Positions 24,001 through 36,990 of a stretch of 64,000 nt of DNA are shown here, one piece after another. The notes below the pieces were generated by a model that made no database searches, had not been told where the DNA came from, and saw only the letters and a list, made by a program, of their open reading frames with translations. This DNA comes from Iris pallida (lineage: Eukaryota; Streptophyta; Magnoliopsida; Asparagales; Iridaceae). The translations under genes and the position numbers were made by a program. Location of the stretch: NCBI GenBank assembly GCA_029216955.1, contig JANAVB010005597.1:47047280-47111279 (forward strand). Direction: 5' to 3'. Positions within the stretch are counted from its first letter, which is position 1. Each line of letters opens with the position of its first letter.

Positions 24001-24315
24001 CTCTCTAGGAACCACATCCCCCAAATGTCTAAATTATTCTCTTTGATCTACTCAATTTCTTATTACTCTCCAAATTGGATTATCGAAATTTTGCTACCTT
24101 CACTAGCAACCCTTATTCAATTCCATAACCATGATATAATTTTTGTATATATCGACTCCATTGTTTTCTATTGCATGGTAGTGTTGAATGCCGTTTTATC
24201 GCCTCCACCCAAATTTAATGGTATTTTGGTATTGACGAACTCATCCTATCCCTCAACCCTATCTATCCTATTATTCCTAAATTTCGAGAACGAAATTCTT
24301 GTAAGTTGGGTAGGA
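21041..24315 (+). mobile_element. Element B internal region 1, non-coding
   Basis: This 3,275-bp region is AT-rich. It opens with TATTTTTGTGGTGGCCCATG, a block shared with A, C and D at the same place, instead of the usual initiator-Met primer site. From about 23410 it holds the 3' module shared with A and D. It closes with TTTCGAGAACGAAATTCTTG and a G-rich run before LTR2. Open frames of up to 111 codons exist (for example 24025-24357) but resemble no known protein, and the last ends in the FENEIL pol-end remnant. I see no gene. Confidence 0.85.
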
Positions 24316-27300
24316 TGTAAAACCCCCTATTTTTTTTTATTATTTTTATTATTTTATTAGACTTAAAAAGTAATTTATGCAAATTATAATTTTTTTTAGA
24401 AATGACCTTAGCCATTGTTGAATTTTGGAACACGAGACTACCATAAATTTTGGCCCGAAAAATGTAGCAGTGTGCCTTGACAAGTATACCCGCCCTGCCG
24501 GGGAAAGCCTAGCCATGGTAATGACCAAACTAGGAAAACCAGACAGAGTTGTGAATGGACTTATTTAAAGTATTTTAATTAAATATTATTTTATATATAT
24601 TGATTTTTAGATGACCCAGTTTGTCTAAACCAGTCCGAATTGGGCCCGAACCAATTTTAGCCATGTAAGCAGGTAGTGTGACCAAATGTGGCCATGTAGA
24701 CATATTTTATGTACTTAGAAATGTCTCCTAAATTATTTTATAACTTTATGTACAATTTCTAATTAGTTAAATATTTGTACAATTATTGGTATTTTATTTT
24801 TAAATAATATTTTACAAGATTGTACATGTTCCTCGACCCGGATAAGGGTGTGTGGTACAGTTCACCCATTGGAGCAATTTTTATTAAATTATTATTATTA
24901 AAGTCATTTTGTGGAGATTTAATAAATATGCCTTCCTATTTAAATATTATTATTATTTTGAGTTGAATTATTAAATTTATATATATATGTAGATATGCTC
25001 AAATATATTAAATAATTAGATAGTTGACTTTTAAATGGTATTTGGATTTTAAATAAATTTTTGGTGTATTTATAGATATATAAATATATAAATATGGATA
25101 TATAAAAGTTGATTAGATAAGATTTAGAAAAAAGGATTTAGAAAAAAAAAGAAAAAAAAAAAGAAAGAAAAAAAGATTGGGTGGTCGGCCCTACCCGACC
25201 ACCCCAATCTCTAATGTATAAGCCAGCAGCGGCAGCACATTGTGCCCCCCCTTTTTACAAAGAACTAGCAACAATAGCAGCAAGCAGCTGCATTAATATA
25301 GGGGCTGACCCCTTCATAATTGACTCTTGGCCGAACCCACTTATATATATAGTTATACATATGTTATAAAACCCTAATCTCCTCCACTTATTTCCTCCTT
25401 CTTCTTCCACCCTCCTTCCTCCTACCCTCTCTCCGGCATGCTGTCCGCGAGCACAGCAGCACCCCGCGACAACGGCAACGGAAACAACGACAACAACATC
25501 GACAGAAATTAAAATCAAGGTATCTAACTTTACCGTGCGATTTCTCTCTTAGTTCTTGTTCGTTTTTGATTTCGTAAATTCGTGTAGAAAGCCCACATGA
25601 CCCTCTTCGAAATCCCCCAGGTGGATTTCGACATGGCCATCTAACTTGCTCGAAAAATCGAGGCGAAGTTGGAGAAAAATCACTTTTCTGGAAAATTAAA
25701 AACTGTTTTAAAACACCAACTTGTCGGCCACTTTTCTTTTTGTACAATAAGATTTTGTAGAAAATAATTGAAGACAGTCAAAGACAACATAACCGAGATT
25801 TTAGCGCACCTGCTGGATTCGCTTTCCATCTAGTGTGTAAAAAGTTACACGTAGTTAAAGTTTTCCGAAAATTATAAAATTCTGTTTTCAAAAAGTGGAA
25901 AAACACCTGATACGGCGTGCGCCCCGACAAACCGGGCGACGTGGTCGCGCACTATACGCATCGAAAGGCGCGTATGGATGTTGTCGATGTGTGGGAACTG
26001 GCGGAACCCGATTTCGTTGCATATGCGCGACGAAATCAGTGCGTATCCGTCGAGATATCCCGTATCGACCCTTTACAAATTAAGTCACAACATTGTGCAC
26101 ACTCATCATATCGCAATGAAACTTGTGCCATTGGACTCGAAATATTTTTCTGGTCCTGTGAGCCAAGTTTGGTCCGATTCTGAGACCGTTGATCGGGACG
26201 CTATTTTGGAGGGCCCACAATCCCACTCAACGGACGATTTTGTGCACGGTCCACCGGAATCCAAAATTGGACATACCGTTGGATTCGTCTCATCAAAACA
26301 AATTCGTAAACATGTAGTTTGACGACTTTAGAGACCGTAGATATTGGCACGCATTTCGGTGCAAAGTGGGTCCAACGGCGGACATCGTTTTAAACCAAAA
26401 TTATGATTTTGCCCCTGTTCCAGAATTTAACTTTTGGACAGGCATTTCCTAGGCATATCTTATATTCTAAACTTGTTCGTGATGTTTGTTGCAGCATCCG
26501 GAGTCATCTGCAGGATTTGGCTTTTCTTGCTTTGTTTATTTGCCGGTTCGAGCTACGAGATTATTCTTTTTTTGCACATAACCCCAGGCAAGACACCTTG
26601 CCTTTACTGTTTAATTTCTTGCTCAATATCATGTATACTTTTTTCTTATGTTGTTCTTTCAAAAACATATATAGATACAAATTATTATACTTATGCAATT
26701 GGCTTAGAGTTAAGGGACCACCGTAGGTTTAGTGCATCTCATAAACTGCCACGATGTGCCACGGATTGTGTGTGAGTTGTGATTCGCATATAGATGCGGA
26801 CTTGCATGCTGACTGATCATTGGCGCGTATAGGCCGTGCGTTAGGATATAACTGCTAATAGATTTGTGTAGAAGACTTGGCAGTTATTAAGGATTAAACA
26901 GTGTCGTGGAGTCGACACATGTATAGTATCATTGGGAGGAGGGGACAGTTATTAGCGTAGGGGCTACATTTTATTTTTACACACATTTTGGGCCGAGGGT
27001 GACTCTCATGAGCACTACCTTCTGCCCAGGCCGATAGCGTCTCGGATGAGCGCTACTTGCTGGCCACTCTCTATTACTTGCTTGTGTGAATCCGTTACAG
27101 CCCCTGCGTAGAACATTGTCCTCAAAATGCATATCACATAGGATGGTTAGGAACCTTTACTCATGCATACTTTTCTATTGAGCTTTATTATTCAGTTTAT
27201 CGGCATGATATTATGTGTCTTGTTACGTCCCTCTGAGGACCTGGTGATCTCTCCAGGTGTGTGTTTCGTGATTTCTTGCAGGTGCTCTAGCTAAGGCCAT

Positions 27301-27601
27301 TCCTTCCTCCGTGATGATTGCTCTTGGACTCGTCAATTGCTCTCGCTTGCTAAATTTTTACCTCGTATATTTTTCCATATTTAATTTGGTTGGTAGTGGA
27401 CTTTGTCTTCGCCCAACTATTGTGTACATGACAAATTCAAAGTTGCTTTTATATCATTATTTATCTTTGTGGATGAGATTTAGTACCTTGGTTACTGCAT
27501 TTTACAGCTTATGTATATATACGAGGGTCCATATACTTCGTATGTATACAGCTGGCATGATTACGTTCTAGTACTACGTATTTTGGGACTGGGGCGTTAC
27601 A
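24316..27601 (+). repeat. Element B LTR 2 (middle)
   Basis: This LTR is 3,286 bp, exactly as long as LTR3. It serves as 3' LTR of the first unit and 5' LTR of the second. It lacks the MITE and the long TA array of LTR1. The TATA box is at about 25339-25352. Confidence 0.92.
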
Positions 27602-30600
27602 TATTTTTGTGGTGGCCCATGCAGGTCGAGTTTGTCACTTCGGTTACATAATTGTACCAATGTGCGCCTGCAACATAGGATTAGAATCTAGGAATCTCAT
27701 CCATACAGCTTGACCTCTTCCCTTGGCTTCAAATTTCGAACTCTCGTTGCCTCCCTTGATTTTTGCATCTTGCTTGAACTCTTTCTACCGACACCCTATC
27801 ATCTTGTGCTTAACCATGGTTTGAAGATGACTACACTACTATATACTTATTGGTCAACCATATGGCTAGAAAGATTGCATTGACAATTGGAATACACGGA
27901 GATTTTTAACTAAGTTATAAGGACATTTTCTAAATGGATGATTTAATGATTAGTAATTGGTAAAGTAGGATATTACCACGGAAGGTTTTTACCTTGAGAT
28001 TTCTAAATAGTAAAAATCAGAGGATTTATAGGATTTCATACTTGGTTTAAGAAATTGATTGTTTTTTTGAGATTTAATATTTATGATTTATTGGGTTATA
28101 GTTATAATTCTTTGCACAAGTATAAAATTGATTTGCTTTTCGAGTTGTGATATTTATGAGTTTCGGGTAATGGATATACATCTTTGAACAAATATAAAAT
28201 TTATTTGATTTTCGAGTTTTAATGTTCATGATTTATTGTATTATAGTTATGCACCTTTGAACAGTTATAAATTTGGTTTGAAAATGATCTTAGCTCTTAA
28301 AAATGATCGTAGGAATTATTTAAATTTGAGTTGTACAACTTGCAATTTTCGTGTTTAGTAAATTTTGAATTTTAAGTGGAAGTAATGATGGTAAATTTTG
28401 GTTTACAATAATTGAAAACGATTTTTGAGAAATTTTTTTTCTTTATTTTAAATTGTGTCCTATAATTGAGGATTTACAAATCTATTTAGATTTCTGGTAA
28501 AAAAAAAGATTTTGACTGATAAAATTATTTGAAAATTTAGTTTAATGCGGGATTGCTAATATTAAAATTTTGGGAGAATTTCGAAGGATGTGTTGGAAAG
28601 TTATTTTGGTTGGTTAAAGGAAGTTACCATTTAAAAGTTGTGATTTTGTTGGAATAACTTAGCATGAATAGAAGTTAAAATTTATGAGAGCATTGAGCTT
28701 AATTTTTGAGATTGCTTTTAATATGCTAAGAGTTTTATTATAAGTTACTTAAAAATTTTAGAGTGTTAAATTTTGATTGATTGTGAAATTTTATGGATTC
28801 GTAAATTAAGAACTCTTGAGTTAAATAGTTGAATTTAAACGTTAATTTTGGAAAAGGTTAGTAGTAACGTGATAAAATTTTGCTTTGAGATTTATGAGAG
28901 TGGTTTAAATTTTTTATGATGAATTTGAACGGCTTGGAGTGAATACAAATTTTGGTGGTTTATTTTTGAAAGTTTAATTTCAAAACTTTTTGAGGAAACT
29001 TGAGTTAAATTTTAATGGTAGGCCCCAAAATAACCCTACCGAGTATTCCACACAAATTACCATGTCACTCATGACCATGATAGTAGTATATACAAAAGTG
29101 TTGTTAGTCATCTATCCAGCTAGGTGACTGTATTCCACCTCGACTTACGCGACCTTTCTTCAATTCTAGATCTTTTAATTGCGACCTTCTAACCCATTTG
29201 CAATTTGAATAATGATTTAATGGTTCCTTAACTGTATTCATCTAGGAGACTATCTTCTCTCCGAAATTGTGTTCATAAATTATTTTTATGGATTCTTTAA
29301 TTAATTTTATTTCATGCTTTAACTTGATCTTCTTTATTTTGTGCATTAATTATCATCTCGTGAACTGCTATTTTTGATCTTCTGGCGTCCCCTACCGTGA
29401 CTTGTGTATTTGGAGCACAACACTAGACTTTTTCTTCCAATAAAATTCATATGTAAGACCTAGACGAGTCCACCTTCCTGAAGACATATCATGTCCCACC
29501 AAAACCCATCTCCTTGTACTCTATTTCTTGATATGAACTTATGGTCAAAATGGCCAGACTATAATCCTTACCATGATACCAATATATTTTTCAACCACGG
29601 ATAGGGATTCAACCTCGACTCAAATTCTTTCGACTCGATATGTGATTTTGTTCTACTTAATTCCTTAAATACTTAAATTTGTACTTTATCTTGATTGCTT
29701 GACCCATTGTCCTATGATACTATTAGTTTAACTCTTGTAAGTTGGGTAGAATACCTCACCACTTAACAAACCTTTTTCCTTGTGATCCACATTGGTAAGT
29801 TCACTTAGACTATAAATTCAGAGGATCCTACCTTATCTAGTCTACCCAGCCATAGATGAAGAAACACTAGGACAACTGTATAGGCCCAAACTTCGAACGA
29901 GCCTTGATTTTAAAAGATCCGGGACTATTTAATTTCCTTCATCAGCACCTCCCTTGCACATATTTTGACTATCTCGTGCTGCTAATATAGCTTCAGTTTT
30001 GCAAGCTTATTTCATTATCAAGCTTGATCATGACATATTTTATTGGGTGCACCCACTAACATATTGTCTAATCAGAACTGGTACATGATGGTCTGATCAA
30101 CCTATTGCACTTTGGTTCGCTTATCACATATTATTCTACGTGGATGGAAACATAGTAAACTTGCCTTAGAGTCTCATCCGCGACAACCTTGGCAATTCTC
30201 TTTTAAAATTATTTTCGCCGTCTATGAACCCCGTAATTCGTACTCAATATATAACACCGTCTTTGAAACCTTTGTTGTTCTTATCTTTTACTTATTTTGG
30301 AAAGACAAGGCACTGTACTTGCTAAGATAGACTCAAGGTATTATCTTTGGTTGCCCAATCGGTTATTTATATACAAGTGTAGATAGCCACCGACCGACTC
30401 ATGTGGCTGTATTCTCGCCTTTAACGACTCCTCGTTCCTTAACCCTGGAATTGTTATCGTGTCCTCCCAATTATTCTTGAGCACTCGAGAATGATTCTAA
30501 TCATCCACTTAAATCAAACTCTCAATCGAGGCGATTAGTCTCCAGTTTCTCTCTAGGAACCACATCCTCCAAATGTCTAAATTATTCTCTTTGATCTACT

Positions 30601-30863
30601 CAATTTCTTATTACTCTCTAAATTGGATTATCGAAATTTTGCTACCTTCACTAGCAACCCTTATTCAATTCCATAACCATGATATAATTTTTGTATATAT
30701 CGACTCCATTGTTTTCTATTGCATGGTGGTGTTGAATGCCGTTTTATCGCCTCCACCCAAATTTAATGGTATTTTGGTATTGACGAACTCTTCCTATCCC
30801 TCAACCCTATCTATCCTATTATTTCTAAATTTCGAGGACGAAATTCTTGTAAGTTGGGTAGGA
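27602..30863 (+). mobile_element. Element B internal region 2, non-coding
   Basis: This 3,262-bp region is a near-copy of internal region 1 with scattered substitutions and a few small indels (for example several bases lost near 29365). Same PBS-position block, same 3' module and same pol-end motif (TTTCGAGGACGAAATTCTTG). No gene visible. Confidence 0.9.
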
Positions 30864-33800
30864 TGTAAAACCCCCTATTTTTTATTATTATTTTTATTAT
30901 TTTATTAGACTTAAAAAGTAATTTATGCAAATTATAATTTTTTTTAGAAATGACCTTAGCCATTGTTGAATTTTAGAACACAAGACTACCATAAATTTTG
31001 GCCCGGAAAATGTAGCAGTGTGCCTTGACAATTATACCAGCCCTGCTGGGGAAAGGCTAGCCATGGTAATGACCAAACTAGGAAAACCAGACAGAGTTGT
31101 GAATGGACTTATTTAAAGTATTTTAATTAAATATTATTTTATATATATTGATTTTTAGATGACCCAGTTTGTCCAAACCAGTCCGAATTGGGCCCGAACC
31201 AATTTTAGCCATGTAAGCAGGTAGTGTGACCAAATGTGGCCATGTAGACATATTTTATGTACTTAGAAATGTCTCCTAAATTATTTTATAACTTTATGTA
31301 CAATTTCTAATTAGTTAAATATTTGTACAATTATTGGTATTTTATTTTTAAATAATATTTTACAAGATTGTACATGTTCCTCGACCCGGATAAGGGTGTG
31401 TGGTACAGTTCACCCATTGGAGCAATTTTTATTAAATTATTATTATTAAAGTCATTTTGTGGAGATTTAATAAATATGCCTTCCTATTTAAATATTATTA
31501 TTATTTTGAGTTGAATTATTAAATTTATATATATATGTAGATATGCTCAAATATATTAAATAATTAGATAGTTGACTTTTAAATGGTATTTGAATTTTAA
31601 ATAAATTTTTGGTGTATTTATAGATATATACATATATAAATATGGATATATAAAAGTAGATTAGATAAGATTTAGAAAAAAGGATTTAGAAAAAAAAGAA
31701 AAAAAAAAGAAAAAAAAAAGATTGGGTGGTCGGCCCCACCCGACCACCCCAATCGCTAATGTATAAGCCAGCAGCGGCAGCACATTGTGCCCCCCCCCTT
31801 TTTACAAAGAACTAGCAACAATAGCAGCAAGCAGCTGCATTAATATAGGGGCCGACCCCTTCATCATTGACTCTTGGCCGAACCCACTTATATATATAGT
31901 TATACATATGTTATAAAACCCTAATCTCCTCCACTTATTTCCTCCTTCTTCTTCTACCCTCCTTCCTCCTACCCTCTCTCCGGCATGCTGTCCGCGAGCA
32001 CAGCAGCACCCCGCGACAACGGCAACGGAAACAACGACAACAACATCGACAGAAATTAAAATCAAGGTATCTAACTTTACCGTGCGATTTCTCTCTTAGT
32101 TCTTGTTCGTTTTTGATTCCGTAAATTCGTGTAGAAAGCCCACATGACCCTCTTCGAAATCCCTTAGGTGGATTTCGACATGGCCATCTAACTTGCTCGA
32201 AAAATCGAGGCGAAGTTGGAGAAAAACCACTTTTCTGGAAAATTAAAAACTGTTTTAAAACACCAACTTGTCGGCCACTTTTCTTTTTGTTCAATAAGAT
32301 TTTGTAGAAAATAATTGAAGACAGTCAAAGACAACATAACCGAGATTGTAGCGCACCTTCTGGATTCACTTTCCATCTAGTGTATAAAAAGTTATACGTA
32401 GTTAAAGTTTTCCGAAAAATTGTAAAATTCTGTTTTCAAAAAGTGGAAAAACACCCGATACGGCGTGCGCCCCGACAAATCGGGCGACGTGGTCGCGTAC
32501 TATACGCATCAAAAGGCGCGTATGGATGTTGTCGACGTGTGGGAACTGACGGAACCCGATTTCGTTGCATATGCGCGACGAAATCAGTGCGTATCCGTCG
32601 AGATACCCCGTATCGACCCTTTGCAAATTTAGTCACAACTTTGTGCACACTCATCATATCGCAATAAAACTTGCGCCATTGGACTCAAAATATTTTTCTG
32701 GTCCTGTGAGCCAAGTTTGGTCCGATTCTGAGATCGTTGATCGGGACGCTATTTTGGCGGGCCCACAATCCTACTCAACGGGCGATTTTGTGCACGGTCC
32801 ACCGGAATCCAAAATTGGACATATCGTTGGATTTGTCTTATCAAAACAAATCCGTAGACATGTAGTTTGACGACTTTAGAGACCGTAGATATTGGTACGC
32901 ATTTCGGTGCAAAGCGGGTCCAACGGCGGACATCGTTTTGACCCAAAATTACGATTTTGCCCCTGTTCCAGAATTTAACTTTTGGACAGGCATTTCCTAG
33001 GCATATATTATATTCCAAACTTGTTCGTGATGTTTGTTGCATCATCCGGAGTCATCTGCGGGATTTGGCTTTTCTTGTTTTGTTTATTTGCCGGTTCGAG
33101 CTACGAGATTATTCTCTTTTTGCACATAACCCCAGGCATGACACCTTGTCTTTACTGTTTAATTTCTTGATTAATATCATGTATGCTTTTTCCTTATGTT
33201 GTTCTTTCAAAAATATATATAGATGCAAATTATTATACTTATGCAATTGGCTTAGAGTTAAGGGACAACCGTAGGTTTAGTGCATCTCATAAACTATCAC
33301 GATGTGCCACGGATTGTGTGTGAGTTGTGAGTCGCATATAGATGCGGACTTGCGTGCTGACTGATCATTGCCGCGTATAGGCCGTGCGTTAGGATATAAC
33401 TGCTAATAGATTTGTGTAGAAGACTTGACAGTTATTAAGGATTAAACAGTGTCGTGGAGTCGACACATGTATAGTATCATTGGGGGGAGGGGACAGTTAT
33501 TAGCGTAGGGGCTACATTTTATTTTTACACACATTTTGGGCCGAGGGTAAATCTCATGAGCACTACCTTCTGCCCAGACCGATAGCGTCTCGGATGAGCG
33601 CTACTTGCTGGCCACTCTCTATTACTTGCTTGCGTGAATTCGTTACAGCCCCTGCGTATAACGTTGTCCTCAAAATGCATATCACATAGGATGGTTAGGA
33701 ACCTTTACTCATGCATACTTTTCTGTTGAGCTTTATTATTCAGTTTATCGGCATGATATTATGTGTCTTGTTACGTCCCTCTGAGGACCTGGTGATCTCT

Positions 33801-34149
33801 CCAGGTGTGTGTTTCATGATTTCTTGCAGGTGCTCTAGCTAAGGCCATTCCTTCCTCCGTGATGATTGCTCTTGGACTCGTCATTTGCTCTCGCTTGCTA
33901 AATTCTTACCTCGTATATTTTTCCATATTTAATTTGGTTGGTAGTGGACTTTGTCTCCACCCAACTATTGTGTACATGATAAATTCAAAGTTGCTTTTAT
34001 ATCATTATTTATCTTTGTGGATGAGATTTAGTACCTTGGTTACTGCATTTTATAGCTTATGTATATATACGAGGGTCCATATACTTCGTATATATACAGC
34101 TGGCATGATTACGTTCTAGTACTACGTATTTTGGGACTGGGGCGTTACA
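30864..34149 (+). repeat. Element B LTR 3
   Basis: This LTR is 3,286 bp and ends GACTGGGGCGTTACA, then GCTAT. It is closer to LTR2 than to LTR1 by eye. The TATA box is at about 31886-31899. Confidence 0.92.
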
Positions 34150-34154
34150 GCTAT
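34150..34154. repeat. Target site duplication of element B (right, GCTAT)
   Basis: Matches 17550-17554. Confidence 0.92.
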
Positions 34155-34360
34155 CGAAAGCCTTTGTAAACTCAGTTTCGGATATCAATAAAGAGAATTG
34201 TTTCATATACCCTGTTTTCCTTTCGTTGTTAATATCGAATCAAAAGATAACCATTTGAGAACTTGTCATCTTGCCTTGCACGAGCGCAACTCCAGGCTCG
34301 TGCGGCATCACGCCCCCTGCGAGGACGATTATTCGGGTGATTCTGGGTCGGGGCGTGACA

Positions 34361-34777
34361 GATGTTTTTGTACTCATTGAACATTGAGTACGCAACACTC
34401 TTCACCTTCTTCTTCATGGAATCACTCTTCTCCGTATCATATAGTTGATCAAGAGCATATTCCACATACTCCACCTTATGTCGTGGATCAAGAATTGGTG
34501 CAATAAAGATGACCATATTCATCTTCTCTATATTCTCCCAATACTTATCATATTTTTCTCTCATTTTATCGGCCATTAGACCCAAATCAAAGTCACTACT
34601 CTCTTTTGAAGCACGCAATAGAATGTCAATTGATGTGATTTCATCAAAAAAGTTATTGCAAGTGACATACAAGGAACCCGAGATACGCATTATGAGGTCA
34701 TAGAAGTGCTCTAGAAAAGTGCACAATCTTCTTGCATTATTCCAATCTTCTTCACTAGGATCATTCTCCGCTAGCTC
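34361..34777 (-). pseudogene. hAT transposase fragment (ricesleeper / BED-finger type)
   Basis: About 139 uninterrupted codons on the minus strand from GAGCTAGCGGAG at 34777 to the edge of element E. Recognisable family stretches are LEHFYDLIMRISGSLYVT, FDEITSIDIL, MREKYDKYWENIEKMNM and FIAPILDPRHKVEYVEYAL, which belong to the hAT-like RNase-H-fold part of plant ricesleeper-type transposases. Such proteins are usually 600-700 residues, so this is a small middle piece. E cuts it on the C-terminal side and F on the N-terminal side. It could be an old hAT transposon or a domesticated relative; only the fragment is visible. This is probably the oldest layer of the window. Confidence 0.85.
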
Positions 34778-35316
34778 TATAGGACCGATTGTAGGAACGA
34801 GTTATAAAGCGCAATACTCTAGAAGGGGGGTGAATAGAGTAGGCAGCAAAAATTAACTATTTAAAAATGTTAGTAACAAGATAACAGATAATATATCACA
34901 GATATGTAACTAAAAGTAGAGAGTAGAGAGCAAACACAAACACAAGGATGTATACTGGTTTCTCTCTTGTGAGGACTAGTCCAGTCGGAAGAACTCTAGC
35001 TTCCAGTTGAATCCACTATGAAAAATTACCACAAGTTTTCATCCGAAGTTCTTGCAACTTCTACAACGCGAGCTTTGATCCGAAGTACTCGACCAACTTC
35101 AATTGTAAAGTATCTTTCTTCAATCAAGCCTCTGATTACAATCACTCTGAAACTTTTAGACCGTACCATACTGGCAAATTGACTAGAGGATTGTAACTAG
35201 ATTGAGATTTGAAAATGAATAGCTCAGAACACTTTGGAAGAAGTAGTAGGCTTATAGAGAAGAGATATGAAAGTGAATTGGTGTATGAGTGAATTGAAAT
35301 GATCGAAATCCTTCTC

Positions 35317-35324
35317 TATTTATA
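35317..35324 (-). promoter_or_regulatory. TATA box of element F 3' LTR
   Basis: TATAAATA in ACTATAAATAGAGAAGG on the minus strand, followed by an A/C/T-rich leader. A clean plant TATA context. Confidence 0.65.
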
Positions 35325-35992
35325 GTTTTTCCAAAGGCAGAATTCTGACAGAATTCGGGCAGAACTCTATGAGAAAATCTTGTTAGGATCCGTAACTGCG
35401 GGAAGACCAAGTTCAAAAAGCAACGTTCACTAACCGAACTCTGGCCGAATTCGGGCTGAACTCTGGCCGAGTTCTGTTGGAGTTCTGTCAGGGTTTTTGC
35501 AAATTGGTTTTGGACTTTTTGAAAAGTCAAACAGTTAGGAAGTAGTTTGGGCTTTTGTAAGTGGGTTTGTTTTCAAAATGAAAGGATATTTTAAAAACGT
35601 TTCTTGGGTAGCCTATTTGCCAGTACGATGCAGTATACATCATATTCCTAGACTCAATAAATATAAAAAATTACATTGATAAAATAGGAAAACCAAGAGC
35701 CCTTTGATGACGCCTTTCTTCAAATATTTGAGCAGACTTGAAGACGCCTTTTTCACTTGACGGCGGTTGTCCAAAGATAAACAGATCTGGAAATCTTCTT
35801 GTATGACGCCTTTTTCTTGGGCTTTTGTAAGTGGGTTTGTTTTTCACTTGACGCCTTTTTCACTTGAACCCCCGATGCGAGGCCCCGGATAGGTCGTTAG
35901 GCGGTTCAGAAAAATCTTCTTGTATGACGCCGTCTTTGGCCCATCAATAATTCTTCTTTGTATATGTCCTGGTTTGATCATGTTTGATCATG

Positions 35993-35997
35993 CTTAC
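35993..35997. repeat. Target site duplication of solo LTR G (left, CTTAC)
   Basis: CTTAC here and at 38882-38886 brackets G exactly. Confidence 0.9.
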
Positions 35998-36642
35998 TGT
36001 AATGCCTGTTGTTCGTATTACGTATTTAAGAATACGTGTACGTATTTTATCTCGTATTGGCCATGGTTCATCTTGGTTTGGGTTGGCTTGGGTTGGTTTG
36101 GCTAGGCTTGATTAGCCTTGGTTCATCATGAACCAAGGGTGAACCCCCTACCTACCACAACCAACCCCATTTATTAACCTCTTTCCATTCTCTCTCCTCA
36201 ATATTTCCTTTCTTCTTTATTACTCTCCACCACCAACCAAGAAAACCCTAGCCTAGGCAAGTGCAATCTTGCTTCATGAAGAAACACACCATTTTTATTG
36301 TTCTAACCTCTTCTTTGCAACTTTCTAATCCACATTAGAACTTATCATTTTCTATTTTGAAGCTTAGATTTTTGTAGATCTAGAATTTAGTCATTTTCGG
36401 ATCTTCATGGTTTTGATCTATTAAATTCCCTTATTTTTAAGTTTTGATGGTTCCATGTGGTAGAGAATTTCCTTCTACCCAATTTTGACCCTTGGAAAGT
36501 TGGATTTGGACTTGTTTTGACCAAGTTATGGACTTTTGAAGCTTAGGGTTCAACCATGGAGTTCCTGCTGTTTGGAGAAGACAGTGAGCAGTGCGCGAGC
36601 TTTTTAGCTTGCGTCACTGAGCTGTGCGCACTCTTTAGCGCA

Positions 36643-36990
36643 GCGCAGTAGACCCCATATGCTGCCTTTTTGGAGCGTATGACTCGCATACGCTCGCTTG
36701 TTTGACAAGGAGTCGTATGGAGTCCATACGCTGCCTTTTTGGAGCGTATGACTTGCATACGCTCACTTGGATAGCCATGAGTCGTATGGAGTCCATACGC
36801 TGCCTTTTGGAGGCGTATGACTCGCATACGCTCGCTTGTGTGACAAGGAGTCGTATGAAGTTCATACGCTACCTTTTTTGAGCGTATGTCTTGCATACGC
36901 TCACTTGTGTGACAAGGGGTCGTATGGACCTCATACGCTGCCCTTTGTGAGCGTACACTTACCTGAGCGTAGGCTTACCTGAGCGTAGCT
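36643..36990. repeat. 69-bp tandem repeat with internal palindromes in G
   Basis: GTCGTATGGA starts at 36712, 36781, 36850 and 36919, exactly 69 bases apart, with a degenerate unit before and a decaying one after. Each unit contains the hairpins AGCGTATG..GCATACGCT and GTATGGAGTCCATAC. The array fades into shorter GAGCGTAG repeats up to about 37040. Confidence 0.9.

Larger units (their letters stand above)
17555..34149 (+). mobile_element. Element B: tandem LTR-internal-LTR-internal-LTR retrotransposon array (LARD-like)
   Basis: There are three LTRs (17555-21040, 24316-27601, 30864-34149) and two internals (21041-24315, 27602-30863), all in the same orientation. Each LTR runs TGTAAAACCCCC ... 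GCGTTACA. One pair of GCTAT duplications brackets the entire set, and no duplication separates the units. This shows one insertion site rather than two independent insertions. The internals contain no recognisable gag or pol, and LTRs of 3.3-3.5 kb with about 3.3 kb of non-coding interior match the general build of LARDs. The array probably arose by unequal recombination between LTRs. Confidence 0.92.
145..34360 (+). mobile_element. Element E 3' LTR, split by elements A and B
   Basis: The LTR opens with TGTAATGCTCC at 145 and closes with GGGGCGTGACA at 34360. Its own sequence is 145-173, 15400-17554 and 34155-34360, about 2.39 kb, which is normal for a chromovirus LTR. Elements A and B sit inside it, each flanked by a perfect 5-bp duplication, so the three pieces join cleanly when they are removed. 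The base run GATGT at 34361-34365 is the expected right-hand target duplication; its partner would be outside the window. E sits against a hAT transposase reading frame. Confidence 0.7.

Noticed and set aside
24025..24360. 111-codon frame repeated at 30573-30908
   Set aside because: The two copies come from one recent duplication, so conservation means little. The frame ends in the pol-end remnant and runs into the LTR.
36643..36990. CRISPR-like regular repeats
   Set aside because: The 69-bp units are contiguous without unique spacers, and the context is a plant LTR.
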